10,539 bases of DNA, from contig CAIKZV010000279.1 of the NCBI GenBank assembly GCA_903831925.1, forward strand, positions 1 to 10,539. Reading direction: 5' to 3'. The notes under the pieces were generated by a model, which had not been told where the DNA came from, made no database searches, and saw only the letters and a list, made by a program, of their open reading frames with translations. The DNA comes from an uncultured Burkholderiales bacterium. GTDB lineage: Bacteria > Pseudomonadota > Gammaproteobacteria > Burkholderiales > Burkholderiaceae_E. The position numbers were made by a program, and so were the translations under genes. Positions 1-7,043 of the stretch are shown piece after piece; positions within the stretch are counted from its first letter, which is position 1; every line of letters begins with the position of its first letter.

Positions 1-43
1 CGTCAGTGATGGCGTGAGGGTTCGAATCCCTCTCCCGGCACCA
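1..43 (+). tRNA. tRNA-Leu, 3' portion (5' part lies outside the window)
   Basis: This is the 3' part of a class II tRNA. Bases 1-14 form a long variable arm: stem CGTCA/TGGCG (one G-T pair) around a GTGA loop. The T arm follows, with GAGGG (16-20) and CCCTC (28-32) enclosing the canonical TTCGAAT loop. Next come the 3' acceptor strand TCCCGGC (33-39), discriminator A40 and an encoded CCA (41-43). A long variable arm restricts the choice to Leu, Ser or, less likely, Tyr. Serine tRNAs normally carry G as discriminator and bacterial Tyr arms are usually shorter, so Leu is the best call. The anticodon lies upstream of the window, so the isoacceptor cannot be given. Confidence 0.93.
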
Positions 44-47
44 TCTG

Positions 48-73
48 GCCTTGGCATCGCCCCGCCAGGCTTT
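48..73 (+). terminator. possible weak terminator after the tRNA
   Basis: GCCTTGGC (48-55) can pair with GCCAGGC (64-70) with one bulged base and an 8-nt loop, followed by only three T residues (71-73). It lies 5 nt after the tRNA CCA, where a terminator would be expected. The T run is too short for a confident intrinsic terminator. The rest of 74-282 shows no gene, tRNA or clear promoter: short open frames there begin inside the tRNA or lack a start with a ribosome binding site. Confidence 0.25.
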
Positions 74-282
74 GCGATCTCGATCCGAGCCGCCGCCCTG
101 CTCCTCGCCCGCACGGCCTTCACCGCGCCCCTCACCCCGGGTCCCTTTTCAGGCGCATCGGTCTGCGACCGCCGGTCCGGCGCCAGGGACCACTGAGACC
201 CTGCAGCCCTGTTTGTCGCTCAAGCGTGCCGATTCGAGGCCGAAGAACCCGTTTGGACGATTCAGACCCGGGTTACTTGAAC

Positions 283-1056
283 GTGAAAACAGTCACACGC
301 CGCCTCCTTGCTCTTGCCATCACGCTGGCGGCGCTGTCGGGTGCGGCCGCTCAGGGCAAGCCAGGCGAGGTGTTCGCGGACGGCACTTTCAATGCGGCCG
401 AAGTCACCCTGTCTGAAGGCGACACGATGCTGATCCGCGGCGTGTCCTTTTCGACCCCCGTGCGGCGGGATGTGCCGATCCGCAGTGGCGATCGGATCCG
501 GACAGGTCGGGACGGCCGGGTGCAGTTGCGCTTTTCTGATGGCGCGCAGATGTCCATCCAGGGCGGCAGCGAATTTCGGGTCGATTCCTATGTCTTCGAT
601 CAGGATCGCCAGCGCAGTTTCTTCGAATTGATCAAGGGCTCGATCAGAGTGGTCTCGGGACGCATCGGCAAGCGCGACCCGCAAGACTGGCGGCTGACGA
701 CACCGACCGCCACCATCGGAATCCGTGGCACCGAGTTCACGGTTGATCAGACGGTCTGTCCGGCATCAGGCTGCCCAGACGGCCTGGTCTCGGGGCTCAA
801 GGTGGCGGTCATCGCCGGGCGAGTCGCGGTCACGAATCTGGCGGGAACGGTCGAGGTGCCGGCCGGCACGACACTGGCGCTCGCCGACGCACAGACTCGC
901 CCCACGCCCGCACCTGCACAGCCTGCGGTCACACCGGTGCGTCCGTCTGGCCGGCCTCGGGCTGCTGAACCGGGCGTGACCGTCCCCTTGGTGGGCCCTG
1001 CGCCAGCCTCCGGCAATATGGAGCCGATCGAGCCGGGCCGCTTCGGCGAGCGCTAG
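283..1056 (+). CDS. exported FecR-domain protein
   Basis: A 257-residue protein carrying a FecR domain (PF04773) at roughly residues 55-155. Visible landmarks are the RSGDRIRTGRDGRV stretch (67-80), a beta-rich core with GSIRVVSGR (119-127), and the signature TPTATIGIRGTEF (140-152). The family's classic member, FecR, relays a signal from an outer-membrane receptor to an anti-sigma/sigma pair. Many standalone FecR-domain proteins, like this one, have no transmembrane anti-sigma part and are only known to be exported. From the chosen GTG the N terminus is a good signal peptide: MKTVTRR, a hydrophobic run at 8-18, and a probable AAA|Q cleavage after residue 23. A GTG at 226 would add 19 polar residues before it, and TTG 277 is also possible. 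None has a clear ribosome binding site. After the domain come C159 and C164, close enough for a disulphide, then a Pro/Ala/Arg-rich tail. No sigma factor, TonB receptor or secretion partner is adjacent, so its role is unknown. Confidence 0.82.
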   Translation: MKTVTRRLLALAITLAALSGAAAQGKPGEVFADGTFNAAEVTLSEGDTMLIRGVSFSTPVRRDVPIRSGDRIRTGRDGRVQLRFSDGAQMSIQGGSEFRVDSYVFDQDRQRSFFELIKGSIRVVSGRIGKRDPQDWRLTTPTATIGIRGTEFTVDQTVCPASGCPDGLVSGLKVAVIAGRVAVTNLAGTVEVPAGTTLALADAQTRPTPAPAQPAVTPVRPSGRPRAAEPGVTVPLVGPAPASGNMEPIEPGRFGER

Positions 1057-1122
1057 ACGTCCCGAACCCGTCGAGCGGTCGACAAGCGCGTCTGCGGTAT
1101 TGACTCAGGACGACGGCGACAG

Positions 1123-2451
1123 CTAGCTGTCCGTCTGCGGTTCAGTCAGTTCGGCAGATTGGCGAAGGCGGGTCGGCATGATCACCAGGGCTTTCGGGAA
1201 ATGCAGCCGGAAGGTACTGCCGACACCGATGCGGCTGTCGATCTCGAGCCGGGCCTGATGCCGCTGCGCGACATGCTTGACGATGGCCAGCCCGAGGCCG
1301 GTGCCACCGGTGTCGCGCGAGCGGCCGCGGTCGACCCGATAAAAGCGCTCGGTCAGACGCGGCAGATGTTCGGCGGCAATGCCGATGCCGGTGTCGGTCA
1401 CGGCGAGTACGCCTTCGCCGTTGACCACCCGCCATGAGGCGGCAATCGAGCCGCCATCGGGCGTGTAGCGCACGGCGTTGGTCAGCAGATTGCGGATCGC
1501 GCTGTCGAGCTCACTGCTTACGCCCATGACTGATTCGACCGCTTCGATACTGGCCTCGATTTTATGGCGACCCGCGGAGACCACCCGGCTGTCGGCGATC
1601 AGCGTTTGCAACAGCGGGCCGATGGCGACTTCGCTTGCTTCGGCCTTCAGATTGGCGGATTCGAGCGAAGACAGCGTCAGCAGGTCTTCGACCAGCCGTT
1701 CCATGGTGACCGTCTGACGCTTGATCAGTTCGAGGCAGCGAATTTGCTCTTCGTGCGGCATCTCGATTTCCATCAGCGTCTCGACAAATCCGGAGACCAC
1801 GGTCAGTGGCGTCCGGATCTCGTGAGAGACATTGGCGACGAAATCGCGGCGTACCTGCTCGAGCAGATTGGCGTCGGTGATGTCACGGGTGATCAGCAGG
1901 CGATAGGCATCGACCGTCGGCTCGATCTTCATGGCAAACACCCGTCCCTGCTGGCCTGGCAGTGACAGGGCGACCGGCTCGGAGAAGTTGTTGGCGCGAA
2001 GGTATTCGAGAAATTCGGGCTGCCGAACAAAGTGGTCGATGGGACGACGCGTGCCGAAAATACCGTGGATACGCTGTGCCGCCCGGTTGCTCCACTGCAC
2101 ATGATCGAAGCGGTCGAGCACCACCAGACCGTCGGGCAGCAGGTCGACGGCTGCATGGAGGCGTTCGAGTTCGGCTGCGGTATCGCCGCGCTCGATCGCG
2201 TCCTGCCGCATGAAGCGGCTGATGCGATCGAGGATCTGGCCCCATGCGCCGATGCCGATCGGCAATTCGCGCTTGCGCGGCAGGCCCGACCAGTGATGCA
2301 GTCGCGCCAGATAGACGGTGTCGTAGGCGATCAGCGAACACAGACCGGTAACCAGGACCCAGACCGCGGTCGCCGAATAGTCGAGCAGTCCCAGCACCGC
2401 GGCGACCAGCAGCAGCGCCCCAACGATCAGGAGGGTACGAACAACGACCAA
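1123..2451 (-). CDS. phoR: phosphate-regulon sensor histidine kinase PhoR
   Basis: Inner-membrane sensor kinase of the Pho regulon. It autophosphorylates and passes the phosphate to PhoB under phosphate limitation. The 442-residue product has two closely spaced membrane segments (about 5-23 and 27-49) with almost no periplasmic loop, as in PhoR, which senses through the Pst/PhoU complex rather than an outer ligand. A basic linker, a PAS domain (about 95-195), HisKA with phospho-acceptor H210 in FVANVSHEIRTPLT, then HATPase_c follow. The ATPase part shows N325 in the N box, DTGIGI (353-358), F370 and GTGLGL (383-388). It lies 29 nt after the phoB stop, so the two genes are surely co-transcribed. 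No ATG is available in the open frame before the first membrane helix. TTG 2451 is the best start, although it lacks an obvious Shine-Dalgarno and the true start could lie a few codons upstream. No phoU, pst or ppk gene is visible next to it. Confidence 0.93.
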   Translation of the reverse strand: MVVVRTLLIVGALLLVAAVLGLLDYSATAVWVLVTGLCSLIAYDTVYLARLHHWSGLPRKRELPIGIGAWGQILDRISRFMRQDAIERGDTAAELERLHAAVDLLPDGLVVLDRFDHVQWSNRAAQRIHGIFGTRRPIDHFVRQPEFLEYLRANNFSEPVALSLPGQQGRVFAMKIEPTVDAYRLLITRDITDANLLEQVRRDFVANVSHEIRTPLTVVSGFVETLMEIEMPHEEQIRCLELIKRQTVTMERLVEDLLTLSSLESANLKAEASEVAIGPLLQTLIADSRVVSAGRHKIEASIEAVESVMGVSSELDSAIRNLLTNAVRYTPDGGSIAASWRVVNGEGVLAVTDTGIGIAAEHLPRLTERFYRVDRGRSRDTGGTGLGLAIVKHVAQRHQARLEIDSRIGVGSTFRLHFPKALVIMPTRLRQSAELTEPQTDS

Positions 2452-2480
2452 ACCGAAGCGCCCGACGAGAGGGGAAACGC

Positions 2481-3167
2481 CTATTGTGGCAGGAAGCGGT
2501 ATCCGCCACCCCGGACGGTTTCGATCAGTCGGTCATGGCCCGAGGGCTGCAGCGCCAGGCGCAGTCGGCGGATATGGACATCGACCGTGCGTTCTTCGAT
2601 GAAGACATGATCGCCCCAGACGCCATCGAGCAACTTGCCGCGCGAGAGCACACGATCGAGGTTCTTCATGAGGTAATGGAGCAGGCGAAACTCGGTCGGC
2701 CCCATCTTGATTGCCGAGCCTTCGGCAAGCACCCTGAAGGTGTGCGGCTCCAGTCGCAGGCCGGCGACCTCGACCGGATCGTCGGTGGCCTCGGGCGCGC
2801 GCCGGCGCAACAGGGCGCGGACCCGGGCGACCAGCTCGCGCGGTGAGAAGGGCTTGGTGACATAGTCATCGGCCCCGGCATCGAAGCCGCCCAGCTTGTC
2901 GGACTCGGCCGAACGGGCGGTCAGCATGATGATCGGCATCTCGCGCGTGCGGGTGTCACTGCGCAGCTTGCGGGCGATCTCGATGCCTGACTGGTCGGGC
3001 AGCATCCAGTCGAGCAGCACCAGGTCGGGCAGGGCGGCGTCGATCTGGGCACGGGCCGAGGCCGCGTCAGGGGCATGCAAGGGCTCGAAGCCGGCATGTC
3101 GGAGATTGATGGCAAGCAGATCCCGGATGGCGGGTTCGTCTTCGACGATAAGAATTCGGGCACTCAC
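2481..3167 (-). CDS. phoB: phosphate-regulon response regulator PhoB
   Basis: OmpR/PhoB-family transcription factor of 228 residues that, once phosphorylated by PhoR, binds Pho boxes and recruits RNA polymerase to phosphate-scavenging genes. The receiver domain (1-120) has the acidic pair E9/D10, phospho-acceptor D53 in LLDWMLPD, T83 in MLTAR and K105 in VTKPFS. The C-terminal winged helix (about 130-226) contains MGPTEFRLLHYL, the recognition-helix region EERTVDVHIRRLR and the terminal ETVRGGGYRF. Length and motifs match PhoB closely, and pairing with phoR on the same strand supports the name over other OmpR-family members. The start is GTG 3167 (MSARILIVEDE), with GGAAG a few bases upstream as a modest ribosome binding site. 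The repeat array at 3200-3232 lies in its promoter and suggests autoregulation. Confidence 0.95.
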   Translation of the reverse strand: MSARILIVEDEPAIRDLLAINLRHAGFEPLHAPDAASARAQIDAALPDLVLLDWMLPDQSGIEIARKLRSDTRTREMPIIMLTARSAESDKLGGFDAGADDYVTKPFSPRELVARVRALLRRRAPEATDDPVEVAGLRLEPHTFRVLAEGSAIKMGPTEFRLLHYLMKNLDRVLSRGKLLDGVWGDHVFIEERTVDVHIRRLRLALQPSGHDRLIETVRGGGYRFLPQ

Positions 3168-3199
3168 GTGGGTCTTCCGGGATGGTCAGAACCCACGAA

Positions 3200-3232
3200 G
3201 ATTATGACGCAGGCATGACTCCACGATGACAT
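3200..3232 (-). promoter_or_regulatory. putative Pho box (three 11-bp direct-repeat units) upstream of phoB
   Basis: Read on the minus strand, three units start with ATGTCAT, GAGTCAT and GCGTCAT. Their GTCAT cores (plus-strand ATGAC at 3226-3230, 3215-3219 and 3204-3208) are spaced exactly 11 bp apart. PhoB is known to bind tandem 11-bp units of CTGTCAT plus a 4-bp spacer. The first unit matches the 7-bp consensus at 6 of 7 positions, the other two at 5 of 7. The array lies 32 nt upstream of the phoB GTG and after the manC stop, so it can only serve phoBR. CATAAT (minus strand, 3206-3201), overlapping the third unit, could be the -10 hexamer if only the first two units form the operator. Which units are used is inference. 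Confidence 0.75.
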
Positions 3233-3275
3233 CGACGAAGTGCCGGCGCGATTCGGGGTCATGCGCTGCGCCTGC

Positions 3276-4706
3276 TCATCCGACGCGTCCGTATTTGTCT
3301 TCGAAGCGGACGATGTCATCTTCGCCGAGATAGTCGCCGCACTGCACTTCGATCATGACCAGATCGAGCACGCCAGGATTTTCGAGACGATGGCGGGTCC
3401 CGATCGGGATATAGGTCGATTCGTTGGCAGCGACCAGGTAGGTCCGGTCGTCGCAGGTGACCTTGGCCGTGCCGGAAACCACGATCCAGTGCTCGCTGCG
3501 GTGATGGTGCATCTGCAGCGACAGGGTCTGGCCCGACTTGACCTCGATGCGCTTGATCTTGAATCGGGCGCCTTCCTGCAGGACGGTGTAGGTGCCCCAG
3601 GGGCGGGCCACGGTGCGGTGCAGCCGGGCGGCTTCATGGCCGCTGGCTTTGAGCCGCGTCACGATTTCCTTGACCTGCTGGCTGGCGTCCTTGCTGGCCA
3701 CCAGCAGCGCGTCCGGCGTATCGATCACCAGCAGATTGTCGACCCCGACCATGGCGACCAGCCGGTCGTCGCTCTGCACATGGGTGTTGTGTGCATTGAC
3801 GAAGATCGCTTCGCCGACCGTGGTGTTGCCGTCGGTATCCGCCTCGAACTGCTCGGCGACCGCTTTCCAGGATCCGATGTCGCTCCAGCCGAAGCGCGAC
3901 GGCAGGACGACGACATCGGCGGCCTTTTCCATGACGGCGACGTCGATCGAGACATCGCGGCAGGCAGCAAACGTGGGGGCGTCGAGCTCGACCCGGTCGG
4001 CCGCGGCGTTGGTCTGGCTGGCGGCCCAGGCAAGCCGTGCCTGCGCCATCAGGTCGGGCGCATGGGCATCGAGTGCGGCAATGATGGCCTTGGCGCGGAA
4101 ACAGAACATGCCGCTGTTCCAGACGAAGTTGCCGGTTTGCAGGAACATTGCCGCCCGTGCCGCGTCGGGCTTTTCGACGAAGCGCACGACCCGTCGGGCA
4201 TCGCTTGCGCCAAGCGGCGCACCGGCCTCGATATAGCCGAAGCCGGTTTCGGGGCCGGTCGGCTGGATGCCGAAAAGCACCAGCGAGCCGTCCTGGGCAA
4301 TTTGGGCGGCCTGGCGGGCGGCTGCCTGGAAGGCGGCTTCATCCGGTATAAGGTGATCGGCCGGCAGCACCAGCAGGGTCGCATCGGGCGCAAGCGAGTC
4401 GGCCCACAAGGCAGCAATCGCGATCGCCGGGGCGGTATTTCGACCTGCGGGTTCGAGCAGCTGGGTGCACTGGATGCTCTTGAATGCCGGCAGCTTGGCA
4501 ATCTCTTCGCGGGTCTTGAACTGGTATTCGCGGTTGGACACGATCGCGGCCTGCCTGCCATCGGCCAGCGGCGCGCAGCGCGCCATGGTCCGTTGCAGCA
4601 GGCTGAACTCGCCGCCAAGCTTCATGAAGGGTTTCGGGAAGGCTTCTCGTGACACAGGCCACAGACGGGTTCCGGTGCCACCGGAGAGAATCACAGGGAT
4701 CAGCAC
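3276..4706 (-). CDS. manC: bifunctional mannose-1-phosphate guanylyltransferase / mannose-6-phosphate isomerase
   Basis: Cytosolic enzyme of 476 residues that makes GDP-mannose from mannose-1-phosphate and GTP. The fused type II isomerase domain can also interconvert fructose-6-phosphate and mannose-6-phosphate. GDP-mannose feeds exopolysaccharide, O-antigen or GDP-fucose/rhamnose pathways. The N-terminal nucleotidyltransferase part shows ILSGGTGTRLWPVSR (6-20) followed by PKPF (24-27), then EPAGRNTAPA (85-94), LPADH (114-118), FVEKP (176-180) and WNSGMF (196-201). The C-terminal cupin-like isomerase part (about 350-476) has RPWG (368-371), QMHHHRSEHW (398-407), which holds the metal-binding histidines, and GTRHRLEN (436-443). 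Length equals that of AlgA/ManC/XanB enzymes. GTG 4706 is chosen because a strong AAGGAG sits 8 nt upstream and the protein then begins directly at the conserved MLIPVILSGG. The frame stays open to 4880 but that extension looks non-coding. It diverges from galE and is followed 108 bp later by phoB. algA and xanB are equally valid names. Confidence 0.94.
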   Translation of the reverse strand: MLIPVILSGGTGTRLWPVSREAFPKPFMKLGGEFSLLQRTMARCAPLADGRQAAIVSNREYQFKTREEIAKLPAFKSIQCTQLLEPAGRNTAPAIAIAALWADSLAPDATLLVLPADHLIPDEAAFQAAARQAAQIAQDGSLVLFGIQPTGPETGFGYIEAGAPLGASDARRVVRFVEKPDAARAAMFLQTGNFVWNSGMFCFRAKAIIAALDAHAPDLMAQARLAWAASQTNAAADRVELDAPTFAACRDVSIDVAVMEKAADVVVLPSRFGWSDIGSWKAVAEQFEADTDGNTTVGEAIFVNAHNTHVQSDDRLVAMVGVDNLLVIDTPDALLVASKDASQQVKEIVTRLKASGHEAARLHRTVARPWGTYTVLQEGARFKIKRIEVKSGQTLSLQMHHHRSEHWIVVSGTAKVTCDDRTYLVAANESTYIPIGTRHRLENPGVLDLVMIEVQCGDYLGEDDIVRFEDKYGRVG

Positions 4707-4714
4707 GATCAGCA

Positions 4715-4720
4715 CTCCTT
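4715..4720 (-). promoter_or_regulatory. Shine-Dalgarno AAGGAG that fixes the manC start
   Basis: Minus-strand AAGGAG lies 8 nt before GTG 4706. It decides between that codon, an overlapping GTG at 4718-4716 that shares bases with the site, and the far upstream in-frame starts out to 4880. Confidence 0.8.
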
Positions 4721-4732
4721 GGATGAGCCGCG

Positions 4733-4738
4733 ATTGTA
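4733..4738 (-). promoter_or_regulatory. possible -10 hexamer for manC in the manC/galE divergent region
   Basis: Minus-strand TACAAT matches the sigma-70 -10 consensus at 5 of 6 positions. It would place transcription start near 4726, giving a short leader that still holds the AAGGAG site. No good -35 is visible at 16-18 bp upstream. I found no convincing promoter for galE in the rest of the 102-bp divergent region 4707-4808. Confidence 0.35.
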
Positions 4739-4808
4739 GACGCCGAGGTGCGGGCGATCGCGGGACATCGTCACAGCAAGGCCAAAGCGGACACTGGAAG
4801 GACTCGAA

Positions 4809-5849
4809 ATGAGCGACAAAGCGATGGAACGAAAGGGCAGCATCCTGGTCACCGGCGGCGCCGGCTATATCGGCTCGCACACCGTCGTCGAGCTGCTGCA
4901 GGCGGGTTTCGATGTCGTGGTCTACGACAGCCTGGTGAATTCGAGTCGCGAGTCACTGGCGCGGGTCGAAGCGATCACCGGGCGCAGCGTGCCGCTGGTG
5001 GTGGGCGATCTGCGCGATGAGGCGCTGCTGCGGCAGGTGCTCGCGCAACATCGCTTCGATGCGACCATCCATTTCGCGGGTCTGAAGGCGGTGGGCGAGT
5101 CGGTTGCCAAGCCGCTCGAGTATTACGACGCCAATGTCGCCGGCACGGTCACGCTGCTGCGCTGCCTCGATGCTGCCGGCGTTCGAAGGCTGGTGTTCAG
5201 CTCATCGGCCACGGTCTATGGCGATCCGGCGTCGGTGCCGATCCGCGAAGATGCGCCGACCGGGCCGACCAACCCCTATGGCCGCACCAAGTGGATGATC
5301 GAGTTCATCCTGCAGGACCTGGCCGCTGCGAATCCGGCCTGGTCGATCGGCAACCTGCGTTACTTCAATCCGGTTGGCGCGCATCCGAGCGGGCGCATCG
5401 GCGAGGATCCGCAGGGCGTGCCGAACAATCTGATGCCCTTCATTGCGCAGGTGGCGGTCGGCCGACGCGAACGGTTGAGCGTCTTCGGTGGCGACTGGCC
5501 GACAATTGACGGCACCGGCGTGCGCGACTACATCCATGTGGTCGATCTCGCGCAGGGTCACCTTGCAGCACTCAGGCGGGTGTTCGATGTGCCAGGTGCC
5601 TGGACGGTCAATCTGGGGACCGGCAACGGTTATTCGGTACTGCAGATGGTGGCGGCCTTTGAGCGGGCGAGTGGCCGGGCCGTGCCCTATTCAATCGCCG
5701 AGCGACGCCCGGGCGATATCGCATCGTGCTACGCCGACCCAGCGCAGGCGCGGGCGCTGCTTGGCTGGCAGGCAAGCCTTGAGATCGATGCGATGTGCGC
5801 CGACGGCTGGCGCTGGCAAAGCGGCAATCCGCAAGGCTATCGGGACTGA
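4809..5849 (+). CDS. galE: UDP-glucose 4-epimerase
   Basis: Cytosolic, NAD-dependent epimerase of 346 residues that interconverts UDP-glucose and UDP-galactose, supplying galactose for surface polysaccharide or feeding the Leloir pathway. It is an extended short-chain dehydrogenase/reductase: the Rossmann motif TGGAGYIGSH spans 15-24, the catalytic region SSSATVYG 131-138, and the YxxxK pair is Y157/K161 in NPYGRTK. The GalE-specific segments RYFNPVGAHPSGRIGEDP and GVPNNLMPFIAQVAVGRRE follow, then DGTGVRDYIHVVDLA and the C-terminal substrate-binding part. Length is typical (E. coli GalE has 338). ATG 4809 is supported by AAGGA at 4798-4802, 6 nt upstream. The second Met (residue 6, base 4824) lacks such a site. 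No galK, galT or glycosyltransferase is nearby, so a biosynthetic role with manC is more likely than galactose catabolism (inference). Confidence 0.95.
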   Translation: MSDKAMERKGSILVTGGAGYIGSHTVVELLQAGFDVVVYDSLVNSSRESLARVEAITGRSVPLVVGDLRDEALLRQVLAQHRFDATIHFAGLKAVGESVAKPLEYYDANVAGTVTLLRCLDAAGVRRLVFSSSATVYGDPASVPIREDAPTGPTNPYGRTKWMIEFILQDLAAANPAWSIGNLRYFNPVGAHPSGRIGEDPQGVPNNLMPFIAQVAVGRRERLSVFGGDWPTIDGTGVRDYIHVVDLAQGHLAALRRVFDVPGAWTVNLGTGNGYSVLQMVAAFERASGRAVPYSIAERRPGDIASCYADPAQARALLGWQASLEIDAMCADGWRWQSGNPQGYRD

Positions 5850-5858
5850 GCTGCCTGC

Positions 5859-5876
5859 CCCCGGGTCAGCCCGGGG
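5859..5876. terminator. GC-rich hairpin between convergent galE and dNK
   Basis: CCCCGGG (5859-5865), loop TCAG, CCCGGGG (5870-5876): a perfect 7-bp all-GC stem 9 nt after the galE stop and 27 nt beyond the dNK stop. It could end transcription from both sides, but neither flank has a T run, so it is not a standard intrinsic terminator. It may act as a 3'-end stabilising stem or with Rho. The direct repeat CCGACCGG at 5885-5892 and 5895-5902 lies alongside. Confidence 0.4.
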
Positions 5877-5903
5877 ATTAGGGCCCGACCGGAGCCGACC
5901 GGG

Positions 5904-6548
5904 TCAGCGCGCCAGACTGAAAAATTCTCGCCGACCGCGCATGGCGTGGGCATGGCTGATCAGCAGCTCGAAATCGGCCTCGCGATCGACCGGGTTCAGA
6001 TGCTCGGTATTGACGATCAGAACTGGTGCTGCATCGAAGTGATGGAAAAAGCGGCTGTAGGCGTCAGCGAGCGAGCGCAGATAGTCCTCTGAAATGCCGG
6101 CTTCCATCGGCAATCCTCGACGGTGGACCCGCTCGACCAGGGTATCGGGTGGCGCCTGCAGATAGATCACCAGGTCGGGTGTCGGGGCTTGCGGGCGCAG
6201 GTTGTCGTAGATCTGGCGATAGAGCGCGAGCTCGTCATCAGACAGGGTCAGCCCGGCGAAGAGCGGGTCTTTTTCGAGCAGAAAGTCGCTGACCGCTGCC
6301 TGCGAGAACAGGTCGCGCTGGGACAGCTCGCGCATCTGCCCGACCCGCTGAAAGAGGAAGAAGAGCTGGGTGGGCAGCGCATAACGCGCGCTGTCGCGAT
6401 AGAAGCGTTCGAGAAAGGGGTTGGCCTGCGGCTCTTCGAGCATCGGCTGCGCGCCGAAGCGGTCGGCGAGCCGTCGCGCCAGCGAGGTCTTGCCCACGCC
6501 GATCGGTCCTTCCACCACGATATGACGCCAGCGTTCGAAGGGATTCAT
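5904..6548 (-). CDS. deoxynucleoside kinase (deoxyadenosine/deoxyguanosine kinase family)
   Basis: A 214-residue member of the dNK family (PF01712), which phosphorylates deoxyribonucleosides with ATP in dNTP salvage. Visible are the P-loop GPIGVGKT (14-21), LEEPQANPFLERFY (37-50) with a probable catalytic Glu at 38 or 39, the QLFFLFQR segment (61-68), VSDFLLEKD (86-94) and the lid region RRGLPMEAGISEDYL (143-157). The exact base preference (dA, dG or broader) cannot be told from sequence. ATG 6548 overlaps the folK stop as ATGA, so translation is probably coupled. In related betaproteobacteria the gene usually sits between folK and panB. Here panB is absent and the operon ends against the convergent galE. 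Confidence 0.88.
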   Translation of the reverse strand: MNPFERWRHIVVEGPIGVGKTSLARRLADRFGAQPMLEEPQANPFLERFYRDSARYALPTQLFFLFQRVGQMRELSQRDLFSQAAVSDFLLEKDPLFAGLTLSDDELALYRQIYDNLRPQAPTPDLVIYLQAPPDTLVERVHRRGLPMEAGISEDYLRSLADAYSRFFHHFDAAPVLIVNTEHLNPVDREADFELLISHAHAMRGRREFFSLAR

Positions 6549-7042
6549 GTCGAGGTCTCAGGGATCGCCTCGCAGGGCTGCTCGGCAACGCGTGACAGGC
6601 ACTGCTGCACCGTGCCGTGGCCCGGGATATCGAGATCGGGCGCGAGTTCGGCGAGCGGGCGCAGCACGAAAGCGCGGCCGGTCATGCGCGGATGCGGCAG
6701 GGTCAGGGTCGGTGTGTCGAGCACTGCCCGACCATGCAGCAGCAAGTCGAGATCGAGCGTGCGCGGGGCATTGCGATAGGAGCGGGTTCGACCCTGCGTC
6801 AACTCGATCGACTGCAGTGCATCGAGCAGCTCGAAGGGATCGAGCGATGTCTGCAGCAGCGCGACCGCATTCAGGTAATCGGGCCCGTCGGCATCAAGCG
6901 GCGGACTTGCCCAGAGCGAGGAGTGACGCACAAGACGGGTGTGCGGCAGCGTGCCAAGCGCGGTGAAGGCCGCTTTGAGGGCGGTGCGACGCTCGCCGAG
7001 ATTGGCCCCCAGCGCCACCCAGGCGTCGACCGTATCGGCCAT
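6545..7042 (-). CDS. folK: 2-amino-4-hydroxy-6-hydroxymethyldihydropteridine pyrophosphokinase (HPPK)
   Basis: Cytosolic folate-biosynthesis enzyme that transfers pyrophosphate from ATP to 6-hydroxymethyl-7,8-dihydropterin, the step before dihydropteroate synthase. The 165-residue protein shows the N-terminal WVALGANLGER (8-18), SSLWASPPL (41-49), DYLNAV (55-60), and the family signature PRTLDLDLLLHG (93-104), whose D97 and D99 correspond to the two magnesium-binding aspartates. LPHPRM (115-120) and FVLRPLAELAP (125-135) follow. All match HPPK in order and spacing. ATG 7042 comes one base after the pcnB stop (TGA-C-ATG). The frame is open to 7492 but that part is the antisense-free shadow of pcnB and is rejected as coding. 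Translation is likely coupled to pcnB upstream and to the kinase downstream. Confidence 0.95.
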   Translation of the reverse strand: MADTVDAWVALGANLGERRTALKAAFTALGTLPHTRLVRHSSLWASPPLDADGPDYLNAVALLQTSLDPFELLDALQSIELTQGRTRSYRNAPRTLDLDLLLHGRAVLDTPTLTLPHPRMTGRAFVLRPLAELAPDLDIPGHGTVQQCLSRVAEQPCEAIPETST

Positions 7043-7043
7043 G

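Noticed and set aside
1..282. tRNA 3' end as an attachment site for an integrated element
   Set aside because: No integrase gene and no repeat of the tRNA 3' end is seen in the window. The following genes look like ordinary chromosome.
14..416. Two short open frames starting within or just after the tRNA
   Set aside because: One begins inside the tRNA and the other overlaps the FecR signal-peptide region. Both are Arg/Pro/Ser-rich with no motif or ribosome binding site.
1070..1083. Hairpin GTCGA-GCGG-TCGAC between the FecR gene and phoR
   Set aside because: Only 5 bp and no T run. Inverted GTCGA words are common in this GC-rich DNA, so it is not supported as a terminator.
2032..2610. Plus-strand open frame opposite the phoR/phoB junction
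   Set aside because: It spans the end of phoB and the start of phoR on the other strand with no recognisable motif, so it is a GC-driven shadow.
3240..4652. Long plus-strand open frame (470 codons) opposite manC
   Set aside because: It mirrors manC codons on the antisense strand, has no recognisable domain and no ribosome binding site, and such frames are common opposite GC-rich genes.
4707..4880. N-terminal extension of manC to 4880
   Set aside because: The AAGGAG site and the conserved MLIPVILSGG start at 4706 explain the gene. The extension would overlap the galE start and shows no conserved sequence.
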